From: Chloroflexota bacterium
GTDB taxonomy: Bacteria > Chloroflexota > Anaerolineae > Anaerolineales > Villigracilaceae
Assembly (NCBI GenBank): GCA_016191895.1
Contig: JACPVD010000200.1
Span: 1-9,742 of the forward strand
DNA length: 9,742 bases
Reading direction: 5' to 3'
Part shown: piece by piece, positions 1 to 6,011 of the stretch
Layout of the letters: every line of letters begins with the position of its first letter
How positions within the stretch are numbered: the stretch's first letter is position 1
Notes under the pieces: model-generated
The model's input: the letters and a program-made list of their open reading frames with translations, nothing else
Told to the model about the DNA's origin: nothing
Databases searched by the model: none
Made by a program: the position numbers and the translations under genes

Positions 1-1
1 C

Positions 2-442
2 GATGATTTTCAAACCGGACATGGGGTGTTGCTTCGCGAGGAGAACCGACTGGGGAACCGGGTAAGCATCGGCTCACATAGTGTGGTCGAGCACCACGTT
101 CAGATTGGAAACGAGGTGCGCATTCATTCAAACGTTTTCATTCCGGAATATTCGGTGTTGGAGGATGGATGCTGGATCGGGCCGAATGTAGTCTTTACGA
201 ATGCGCGTTATCCGCTAAGTAAAAATGCAAAGGGGAGTCTGATCGGACCTCATATTCATTCCGGAGCCAAGATCGGCGCGAATTCCACGCTGTTGCCCGG
301 TGTGGTGGTCGGCAAAAACGCCCTGATCGGCGCGGGGAGCGTGGTGGTACGTGACGTGCCGGACGGGAAGGTGGTTGCAGGAAATCCCGCGAAGAGTATC
401 GGCGACATTGGCGATTTGGCAGAATATCATCTTGAATCCTAG
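2..442 (+). CDS. Left-handed beta-helix (hexapeptide repeat) acyltransferase, probable sugar N-acetyltransferase, 5' partial
   Basis: The reading frame is open from the left edge of the window, so only the last 146 residues are seen and the true start lies upstream. An internal GTG at 26 is probably not the start, because homologous sequence (Asp-Asp-Phe-Gln-Thr-Gly-His) precedes it. The visible part is nearly all imperfect hexapeptide repeats of the form [I/V]-G-x-x-x-x (IGSHSV, IGNEVR, IGPNVV, IGANST, VGKNAL, IGAGSV), which build a left-handed beta-helix. It ends with the common VVAGNPAKSIG tail of acetyl-CoA-dependent acyltransferases. An internal loop, VVFTNARYP, resembles the VFTN segment of WbpD/WlbB-type sugar N-acetyltransferases. 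The stop is 8 bp before the aminotransferase start, so co-transcription and translational coupling are likely. Inference from context: it acetylates the 3-amino group made by the next two genes, using acetyl-CoA in the cytoplasm. Family membership is firm; the exact substrate is not. Confidence 0.88.
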   Translation, partial: DDFQTGHGVLLREENRLGNRVSIGSHSVVEHHVQIGNEVRIHSNVFIPEYSVLEDGCWIGPNVVFTNARYPLSKNAKGSLIGPHIHSGAKIGANSTLLPGVVVGKNALIGAGSVVVRDVPDGKVVAGNPAKSIGDIGDLAEYHLES

Positions 443-450
443 AGGCGAAC

Positions 451-1563
451 ATGCAAATTTCATTGGTTGACTTACAGGCGCAATACAAATCCATCCGGCC
501 TCAAATTGATGCGGCAATTGAACGCGTGCTTCACGACGCGCATTTTATTCTAGGCGAGGAAGTCCGTCGGTTTGAAGAATCCTTTGCGCGATATGTCGGC
601 GCGGCGGATTGCGTGGGTGTTGCTTCGGGCACGGCCGCTATCCAGTTGGCGTTGCTGGCCTGCGGTGTCGGCCCGGGCGATGAGGTTATTACCACCTCCC
701 ATACATTTATCGCGACTGTAGAAGCGATCTGGCACGTGGGCGCGCGCCCGGTCCTTGTGGATATCGATCCGCTGACCTACACGCTGGATCCGTCTCTCGT
801 GGAGGTCGCCATTACCTCGCGGACGCGGGCCATTCTGCCGGTTCATTTGTACGGCCAGCCGGCGGATCTGGCTCCCCTGTTGGAAATCGCCCAGCGACAT
901 AACCTGTGGTTGATCGAAGATGCCGCCCAGGCGCATGGAGCGGAGTATCAAGGAAAGCGCTGTGGGACGATTGGTCACATGGCTTGTTTTAGTTTTTACC
1001 CCGGAAAAAACCTGGGCGCGTATGGTGATGCGGGCGCAGTGACAGGAAACGATTTGTCCTTGTTGAACAAGGTTCGCAAGTTGCGTGACCATGGACGCAC
1101 CAGCAAATACGAGCATGATGAACTCGGTTACGGAGAGCGTCTGGACTCCTTGCAGGCCGCAGTGCTTGGGGCAAAACTCCCCTTTTTGGAATCATGGACA
1201 ACGGCCCGTCGGGAAATTGCAAGCGGATATCGTCAATTGTTGGGCAATACACATTTGGTCCTTCCTTATGAGGCTCCCGATCTCCGTCATGTGTATCACC
1301 TCTTTGTCACGCGGACTCCCCATCGCGAAGCGCTACTCGCGCATTTGCAAAAGAATGACATTCAGGCAGGCGTTCATTATCCGATCCCGGTTCACCTTCA
1401 ACCTGTTTATCGAAAACTTGGTTATCCTGAGGCGAGACTGCCCGAAACCGAACAAGCGGCCCGCGAGGTCTTGTCACTTCCTTTGTATCCTGAACTGGGG
1501 AGTGAGCAATTGGAATTTATCGCTCACTCCATTCAGGAATTCGAGAAGAAGATCGGGAATTGA
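451..1563 (+). CDS. wbpE: DegT/DnrJ/EryC1/StrS PLP-dependent sugar aminotransferase, WbpE-like
   Basis: This 370-residue protein is full length for the fold-type I sugar aminotransferase family. It begins with the typical MQISLVDLQAQY segment. The SGTAA phosphate-binding motif is at residues 59-63. The aspartate that pairs with the PLP ring nitrogen is D157 (LIEDAAQAHG), and the PLP-binding lysine is K186 (SFYPGKNLGAYGDAGA). The SFYPGKNLGA signature is characteristic of 3-keto-sugar aminotransferases of the WbpE/WlbC/QdtB/FdtB group. An AGAGG ribosome-binding site at 441-445 stands 5 nt from the ATG. The stop codon abuts the ribosome-binding site of the next gene, a Gfo/Idh/MocA dehydrogenase that would make the 3-keto substrate. 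Likely reaction: glutamate-dependent transamination of UDP-2-acetamido-3-keto-glucuronate. A GnnB-like role on UDP-3-keto-GlcNAc is the main alternative, since no UDP-GlcNAc 6-dehydrogenase is in view. Confidence 0.93.
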   Translation: MQISLVDLQAQYKSIRPQIDAAIERVLHDAHFILGEEVRRFEESFARYVGAADCVGVASGTAAIQLALLACGVGPGDEVITTSHTFIATVEAIWHVGARPVLVDIDPLTYTLDPSLVEVAITSRTRAILPVHLYGQPADLAPLLEIAQRHNLWLIEDAAQAHGAEYQGKRCGTIGHMACFSFYPGKNLGAYGDAGAVTGNDLSLLNKVRKLRDHGRTSKYEHDELGYGERLDSLQAAVLGAKLPFLESWTTARREIASGYRQLLGNTHLVLPYEAPDLRHVYHLFVTRTPHREALLAHLQKNDIQAGVHYPIPVHLQPVYRKLGYPEARLPETEQAAREVLSLPLYPELGSEQLEFIAHSIQEFEKKIGN

Positions 1564-1569
1564 AAGGTG
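1563..1569 (+). promoter_or_regulatory. Ribosome-binding site for the Gfo/Idh/MocA dehydrogenase
   Basis: The purine-rich AAAGGTG stands 5 nt before the ATG at 1575 and overlaps the stop codon of the upstream aminotransferase. It favours ATG 1575 over the in-frame TTG at 1560. The TTG has no comparable site and would place five non-homologous residues before the Rossmann strand. Confidence 0.6.
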
Positions 1570-1574
1570 TTCAA

Positions 1575-2585
1575 ATGAATTTTGCGATTATTGGATGCGG
1601 ACGGATCGCGCCGCGGCATGCCCAGTCTATCGAGTCCATTCCGGATGCCAAACTTGTCGCCGCGTGTGATATCGTGCCGCACCGCGTGGAAAGTTTTGTC
1701 GGCAAACACGGCGGCGAGGCATATACCAATCACATTCAAATGCTCGAACGCAAGGATATCGATCTTGTGTGCGTTTGTGTCCCATCGGGATTGCACTCGA
1801 CAATCGGACAGGATGTGGCTCGGGCGGGGAAAAATGTTTTGGTCGAGAAGCCCATTGCCCTGTCCGTGGAAGATGCGGAGGCGTTGATCCACACCTGTGA
1901 GGAACAGAAGGTGACCCTGGGAGTCGTGCTCCAGAATCGTTTCAATCCGCCTATGCAGGACCTGCGCCAGTTAGTGGACCATGGGAAATTGGGCAAGTTG
2001 CTTTTAGGGAGCGTTACTGTCCGCTGGTTCCGTCCCCAGTCTTATTACGAGGATGGCTGGCATGGCACCTGGAAGATGGACGGTGGGGCATTCATGAACC
2101 AGAGCATTCATCACATTGATGCGCTTCAGTGGCTGATGGGTGAACCGTATAGCGTCTTTGCCTATACCGCGACTCTCGCTCACACGATGGAAGCGGAAGA
2201 CACGGGCGTCGCAGTTGTGCGATTTAAGAACGGTGGATTGGGCCGTGTAGAAGGCTCCACGATTACGTATCCTGAAAACCTTGAAGGTTCGATTGCGCTT
2301 TTTGGCGAGCATGGTTCGGTCAAGGTGGGAGGCACAGCGTTGAATCGGAAAGTGTTCTGGAAAGTGGAAGGTGAACTGGAACAGGAAAGGGAATTGCTAA
2401 TGCGCGAGGAGATCGACCCGCCCACTGTCTATGGATATGGCCATCGTGAGCAGATCCTTGAAATGATGGCGGCGGTTAAGGAGAATCGCCCGCCATCCAC
2501 CAGCGGACCGGATGCAATCAAGTCCCTCCGACTTGTGCTTGCCATGTATGAGTCGGCGCGGTTGCACAAGGAAATTTTTCTTTAA
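1575..2585 (+). CDS. wbpB: Gfo/Idh/MocA-family NAD-dependent sugar 3-dehydrogenase, WbpB/WlbA-like
   Basis: This 336-residue oxidoreductase has an N-terminal Rossmann domain with the dinucleotide-binding loop GCGRIA (residues 7-12) straight after a beta-strand. The family EKP motif is at 91-93, with catalytic lysine K92. The C-terminal alpha/beta domain has the segment WHGTWKMDGGAFMNQSIHHID (residues 162-182), which closely follows the WlbA/WbpB pattern of GG.FMNQ..H.ID and holds the catalytic histidine region. Known WbpB/WlbA enzymes oxidise C3 of UDP-N-acetylglucosaminuronate and reduce NAD; some recycle bound NADH with 2-oxoglutarate. Gnn-type enzymes act on UDP-GlcNAc instead. The start is set at ATG 1575 by the ribosome-binding site and the position of the first Rossmann strand. 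With the flanking aminotransferase and acetyltransferase, this completes a 3-acetamido sugar module in the order acetyltransferase, aminotransferase, dehydrogenase. The stop is 3 bp before the next gene. Confidence 0.92.
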   Translation: MNFAIIGCGRIAPRHAQSIESIPDAKLVAACDIVPHRVESFVGKHGGEAYTNHIQMLERKDIDLVCVCVPSGLHSTIGQDVARAGKNVLVEKPIALSVEDAEALIHTCEEQKVTLGVVLQNRFNPPMQDLRQLVDHGKLGKLLLGSVTVRWFRPQSYYEDGWHGTWKMDGGAFMNQSIHHIDALQWLMGEPYSVFAYTATLAHTMEAEDTGVAVVRFKNGGLGRVEGSTITYPENLEGSIALFGEHGSVKVGGTALNRKVFWKVEGELEQERELLMREEIDPPTVYGYGHREQILEMMAAVKENRPPSTSGPDAIKSLRLVLAMYESARLHKEIFL

Positions 2586-2588
2586 ACC

Positions 2589-3635
2589 ATGGGCTCCATG
2601 AATCGCACGAATACCCCAAAAGTATCATTGCTGATTGCCATGCGAAACGAGGCGGGGCGCATCGGGGAATGTCTTGAGTCTATTATGCGGCAGGATTATC
2701 CCGCTGATGGGATCGAGGTACTAATTCTGGATGGACAATCCACCGATTCCTCTTGGAAGATCGTTGAAGGCCTTATTGCCGGGCGGCCTAATTTCAAATT
2801 AATTTCCAATCCCGGCATTTTTCAATCTCATGGATGGAACCTGGGAATCTCGCAGTCCACCGGCGATATCATTGGAATTGTCGGCGCTCATTCTTATCTT
2901 GCCACTGATTACGTTGCCACCGCCGTGGAAACTCTGACCCGAACCGGAGCGGACATGGTCGGCGGCGGTATGAACGCAATCGGAACCAACCGCATTGCAT
3001 CTGTCATTTCCTTGGCGACTAGTTCACCATTTGGAGTTGGCGGCGCCCGTTTTCATTATGCCGATCGCGAAGAGAATGTGGATACGGTTTATATGGGATT
3101 GTGTTGGCGATCAGTGTATGAACGTATCGGCGGATTTGATGAGGAGATGATCCGCAATCAGGATGATGAACTGAGTTATCGATTGCGTAAATTGGGCGGA
3201 CGTATCATTTGCAATCCAAAAATTAAAAGTCATTACTACAATCGTGCCAGCCTGTCTTCACTCTGGAAGCAATACTTCCAATACGGACTCTACAAAATCC
3301 GCGTCCTGCAAAAACATCCGCTCCAAATGCGCCCGCGGCAATTCATCCCATTTGTCTTTGTGTTTGCACTGATCCTCTCTCTGCTGATCGCATTTATCCC
3401 TGTCATCCGTCCTCTGTCTCCGGTCGTCCCTCTCCTCTACCTCCTCGCCAACCTCTTCGCCTCTCTCTCCACCGCCGCCACGCGCGGATGGAAGCACATC
3501 CCTCTGCTCCCCGTGGTGTTTGCAATATTGCACCTCAGTTATGGCCTCGGCTTTCTGGTGGGACTCTTCAAATTCCGCAACCGCTGGAATGACCGTGAAG
3601 GAAAGGTTCCGCACTTTGATGTCCCAGCCCGATGA
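2589..3635 (+). CDS. Family 2 glycosyltransferase, ExoA-like, with C-terminal membrane helices
   Basis: This 348-residue protein starts with a GT-A fold: VSLLIAMRNE (12-21), then the nucleotide-binding loop LDGQSTDSS (47-55). A later DEEMIRNQDDELSYRLRKLGG stretch (184-204) carries the acidic general-base region (Q191-D192-D193-E194) seen in ExoA-type succinoglycan glycosyltransferases. Three hydrophobic segments follow, at about 253-273, 276-296 and 304-326, and would anchor it to the inner face of the membrane near a lipid-linked acceptor. The metal-binding DxD/DxH position reads Val-Gly-Ala-His (98-101), so the usual first aspartate is missing. ATG 2589 and ATG 2598 are both possible starts; neither has a strong ribosome-binding site, and AAGGA near 2568 is rather distant. 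The last third is far richer in C than the first two thirds. Sugar donor and acceptor cannot be inferred. The methyltransferase gene overlaps its 3' end. Confidence 0.9.
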   Translation: MGSMNRTNTPKVSLLIAMRNEAGRIGECLESIMRQDYPADGIEVLILDGQSTDSSWKIVEGLIAGRPNFKLISNPGIFQSHGWNLGISQSTGDIIGIVGAHSYLATDYVATAVETLTRTGADMVGGGMNAIGTNRIASVISLATSSPFGVGGARFHYADREENVDTVYMGLCWRSVYERIGGFDEEMIRNQDDELSYRLRKLGGRIICNPKIKSHYYNRASLSSLWKQYFQYGLYKIRVLQKHPLQMRPRQFIPFVFVFALILSLLIAFIPVIRPLSPVVPLLYLLANLFASLSTAATRGWKHIPLLPVVFAILHLSYGLGFLVGLFKFRNRWNDREGKVPHFDVPAR

Positions 3636-4356
3636 CATCTCCCGCCTGCGCGCCGAATACGAAGATCGCAAAAAACGTTTTGCGAACAGCGACGTGTATT
3701 CCTCGTTTAACGTTGCGAATCTATTCGCGATCCAACAGCGCCAGCGCGACATCCTCGCCAGCCTGAAACGCGCGGGCGTGACCGGCCTCGCGGACAAACG
3801 AATCCTCGAGATGGGATGCGGCGGCGGGGGAGTGCTGGCCGAATTCCTGACGTACGGCGCGCGCCCGCAAAATCTCTTCGGCGTGGACATCCTCCGCGAC
3901 CGCCTCGCCGCCGCCCGCGGACGTTTGAGCGGATCCCACTTCGCCAACGCGGATGGCAGCCATCTGCCTTTTCATCCCGCCTCCTTCGACATCGTCATGC
4001 AATTCACGGCGCTCTCCTCGATTTTGGATCCCGATCTGCGGCGCGACATCTGCCGCGACATGCTCCGCGTCCTGCGCCCCTCCGGCCTGATCCTGTGGTA
4101 CGATTTTTGGCTCAACCCGACCAACCCGCAAACAAGGGGCATCCGCCCGGCGGAGATCAAGCGCTTGTTTCCCGGTTGCCAGTACGAATTCCACAAGATC
4201 ACCCTCGCGCCGCCCATTGCCCGCAAACTCGTTCCCGTTTCGTGGATACTGGCATTATTCCTTGAAAACTTGAAAATCTTCAACACCCACTACCTTGTTG
4301 CAATACGCCCGGAGCGCGAAATTTTCGAAGAAAAGAAAGCAGCGCAGTTATTTTAA
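3619..4356 (+). CDS. Class I SAM-dependent methyltransferase
   Basis: The protein is 245 residues from ATG 3619. Motif I, the glycine-rich SAM loop, is RILEMGCGGGGVLAEF (61-76). The acidic residue that binds the adenosine ribose is D90 in FGVDIL. Next come the ADGSHLPFHPASFDIVMQ segment (111-128) and the post-motif helix MLRVLRPSGLILWYDFW (148-164), the usual methyltransferase-11/25 layout. The SAM domain is preceded by about 55 mostly helical, charged residues. In-frame starts further upstream (ATG 3541, ATG 3589, TTG 3520) would lengthen the overlap with the glycosyltransferase to as much as 116 bp. ATG 3619 is preferred because GAAGGAAAGG lies about 12-20 nt upstream and the overlap is then 17 bp; ATG 3589 remains possible. 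Inferred role: O- or N-methylation of a sugar in the repeat unit, or of a lipid-linked intermediate. The substrate is unknown. Codon use is strongly C-ending, unlike the first 3 kb. Confidence 0.85.
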   Translation: MSQPDDISRLRAEYEDRKKRFANSDVYSSFNVANLFAIQQRQRDILASLKRAGVTGLADKRILEMGCGGGGVLAEFLTYGARPQNLFGVDILRDRLAAARGRLSGSHFANADGSHLPFHPASFDIVMQFTALSSILDPDLRRDICRDMLRVLRPSGLILWYDFWLNPTNPQTRGIRPAEIKRLFPGCQYEFHKITLAPPIARKLVPVSWILALFLENLKIFNTHYLVAIRPEREIFEEKKAAQLF

Positions 4357-4443
4357 AACCCTTGCGCGCTTCGCTTGTTCGCGGTAAAAAGGTATTTGTA
4401 CGACGGCAAATTTTGTATTTCAAGGCAACACGAACATCCCAGT

Positions 4444-4465
4444 CGCCGCCCACCCAGGGCAGGCG
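4444..4465 (+). other. GC-rich hairpin in the 5' leader of the sugar transferase gene
   Basis: CGCCGCCC at 4444-4451 pairs with GGGC (4457-4460) and GGCG (4462-4465) around the 5-nt loop ACCCA. This gives eight G-C pairs with one bulged A at 4461. No T-run follows, so it is not a standard intrinsic terminator. It ends 15 nt before the ribosome-binding site and would form in the mRNA leader. A role in RNA stability, attenuation or translation is speculative. Confidence 0.4.
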
Positions 4466-4480
4466 CGCGGCTCGTCCCAA

Positions 4481-4487
4481 AGGGGAG
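4481..4487 (+). promoter_or_regulatory. Ribosome-binding site setting the sugar transferase start
   Basis: AGGGGAG stands 7 nt before ATG 4495. It decides the start in favour of ATG 4495 over the in-frame TTG at 4375, which would add 40 residues of non-conserved sequence. Confidence 0.65.
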
Positions 4488-4494
4488 CGTCACC

Positions 4495-6009
4495 ATGATC
4501 ACCGATACCTCAAAAAAAGTAACAACCATCCACCCACCGCTTGCGCGCGCCTGGCGCACCGGCTTTGTCAAACGCGGGCTGGACATACTCGCCTCTGCGC
4601 TTGGATTGCTGGTTCTCGCGCCTTTCTTCGGCGTCATCGCCATCCTGATCAAACGCGAGGAGCCGGGTCCCGTCTTCTATAGAGGACTCCGCACAGGTCG
4701 CGACGGGCGCGAGTTTGGCATCCTCAAATTCCGCACCATGCGCGAAGACCCGAAAAGTTACACCGGGCCACGCATCACCGCCAGGGACGATAAGCGTATC
4801 ACGCCGCTTGGCGCATGGCTACGCGATGCTAAACTAAATGAACTCCCCCAGTTATGGAATGTGCTTGTCGGCGAAATGAGTTTGGTCGGGCCGCGGCCTG
4901 AGGACCCGGAAATCGTCAAGACCTGGCCGGAGGATGCCCGCAAGGAAATCCTGTCGATGCGCCCCGGCATCACCAGCCCGGCCAGCGTCCTGTATCGCAA
5001 TGAGGAGAACATGCTCACGACAGACGGGGTCATGGATACGTATCTTCGTGACATCGCGCCGGATAAACTGCGTCTCGATCGGCTGTATGTCCGCCACCAT
5101 TCGTTCATGGGCGACCTGGATGTTTTGTTTTGGACGGTGGTTGCGATCGTCCCGTTGATCTCCCGGACGCGCATCCCGGAAGGGCGGCTCTTTGTCGGGC
5201 CTTTCTACCAGTTTGCGCGGCGGCATTTCTCGTGGTTTTTCCTGGATTTGATCGCCAGCCTGATCGTCGTCGGAATCATCGGGACGGCGTGGCGGCTTTT
5301 CGAAACGATCGATTGGGGCGTGAAGCCCCTGGCGATATTCGCGTTTGGGGTTGCGTTCCTCTTTAGCATTGTCAACGTTTTCTTCGGGCTCGATCGCGTT
5401 TATTGGTCGCGCGCCAACGTGGAGGACGGGTTTCTGCTGGCGCTGTCCAACGGCTTCTCCTCGCTGGTTCTATTTGCGTTCAATTCCATTTTGATTCACC
5501 GCCCCAGGCTCTTCTTTCTGCCGGCGCTTCCGCCGGAGATGATCGTATTATTCTGCTTCTTCATCTCGCTGGCAAGCCTGATCATTCGCTACCGCCTGCG
5601 CCTTGTTACGTCGCTGGCCGGCCGCTGGACGGCCTGGCGCAGGGAAAACACCGGCTTCGGGGAACGGGTGTTGATCTTGGGAGCGGGCGAGGGAGGCGAA
5701 ATCGCGCACATCCTCATGCGCCACAGCGCGATTGGAAAGGCGTTCAACGTCATTGGCATTGTGGACGACGACCCCTCCAAACGCGGAATGCGCGTCAACC
5801 GCGCATGGGTGCTGGGGTCGAGCAATGAATTGCCCGCCCTGATCGAAAAGCACGATGTGAGCATCGTCATATTTGCGATCACAAACATCCCGCCGGAAGC
5901 CCGCGAACGCATGATAAACCTGTGCAAACGGGCCGGCGCGCGTTTGATCCATTTGAGCGATATACTTGGAGCGGTGAAAACCCAACTGGAAGGACCATCA
6001 AAATCATAA
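4495..6009 (+). CDS. Phosphoglycosyl transferase with C-terminal four-helix membrane and Rossmann-like domain (reversed WbaP/WcaJ order)
   Basis: The protein is 504 residues. Residues 20-235 are a bacterial sugar transferase (monotopic PGT) domain. It has the membrane-entering helix ILASALGLLVLAPFFGVIAI (31-50), EEPGPVFYRGLRTGRDG (55-71), the FRTM motif (79-82), NELPQLWNVLVGEMSLVGPRPED (115-137) and RPGITSPAS (156-164). Such enzymes move a sugar phosphate from a nucleotide sugar to undecaprenyl phosphate. In the canonical DELPQ motif the Asp-Glu pair is the catalytic dyad; here it is N115-E116. Four hydrophobic segments follow (about 247-265, 277-297, 312-333, 346-366). A nucleotide-binding-like domain then runs from VLILGAGEGG (392-401) through GIVDDDPSKRGMRV (421-434) to about 490. 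The second half resembles the N-terminal half of WbpM/CapD/PglF or WbaP/WcaJ (CoA_binding_3 type). The catalytic SDR domain of WbpM is absent. In WbaP/WcaJ this module precedes the transferase; here it follows it. The stop is 2 bp before the next gene. Confidence 0.9.
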   Translation: MITDTSKKVTTIHPPLARAWRTGFVKRGLDILASALGLLVLAPFFGVIAILIKREEPGPVFYRGLRTGRDGREFGILKFRTMREDPKSYTGPRITARDDKRITPLGAWLRDAKLNELPQLWNVLVGEMSLVGPRPEDPEIVKTWPEDARKEILSMRPGITSPASVLYRNEENMLTTDGVMDTYLRDIAPDKLRLDRLYVRHHSFMGDLDVLFWTVVAIVPLISRTRIPEGRLFVGPFYQFARRHFSWFFLDLIASLIVVGIIGTAWRLFETIDWGVKPLAIFAFGVAFLFSIVNVFFGLDRVYWSRANVEDGFLLALSNGFSSLVLFAFNSILIHRPRLFFLPALPPEMIVLFCFFISLASLIIRYRLRLVTSLAGRWTAWRRENTGFGERVLILGAGEGGEIAHILMRHSAIGKAFNVIGIVDDDPSKRGMRVNRAWVLGSSNELPALIEKHDVSIVIFAITNIPPEARERMINLCKRAGARLIHLSDILGAVKTQLEGPSKS

Positions 6010-6011
6010 CC

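Larger units (their letters stand above)
4357..4494 (+). promoter_or_regulatory. 138-bp non-coding leader, the longest gene-free stretch in the window
   Basis: This stretch separates the methyltransferase from the sugar transferase. Its first half is relatively AT-rich (4381-4425), which would suit a promoter, but I could not fit a -35/-10 pair with correct spacing. Its second half is GC-rich and contains a strong hairpin and then the ribosome-binding site. The sugar transferase frame stays open back to a TTG at 4375. The 40 residues this would add (rich in Arg, Pro and His) look unlike coding sequence and lack a hydrophobic or conserved start. Confidence 0.4.

Noticed and set aside
1085..1669. 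Plus-strand open frame of 194 codons in another frame of the first aminotransferase and dehydrogenase
   Set aside because: It overlaps conserved coding sequence including the PLP-enzyme C-terminus and Rossmann start. The translation is low-complexity and lacks family features.
3258..3947. Long open frame of 229 codons on the minus strand
   Set aside because: It lies opposite the glycosyltransferase and methyltransferase, both with clear family motifs. It is extremely Arg-rich and has no recognisable domain. It follows from the C-rich sense codons.
4375..4421. Candidate sigma-70 promoter (TTGTTC or TTGTAC with a downstream TATTTG/TATTTC)
   Set aside because: The spacings are 12-14 nt rather than 16-18, so I do not call it a promoter.
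4375..4494. Possible 40-residue N-terminal extension of the sugar transferase from TTG 4375
   Set aside because: The extension is Arg/Pro/His-rich with no conserved pattern, and ATG 4495 has an AGGGGAG site at good spacing.
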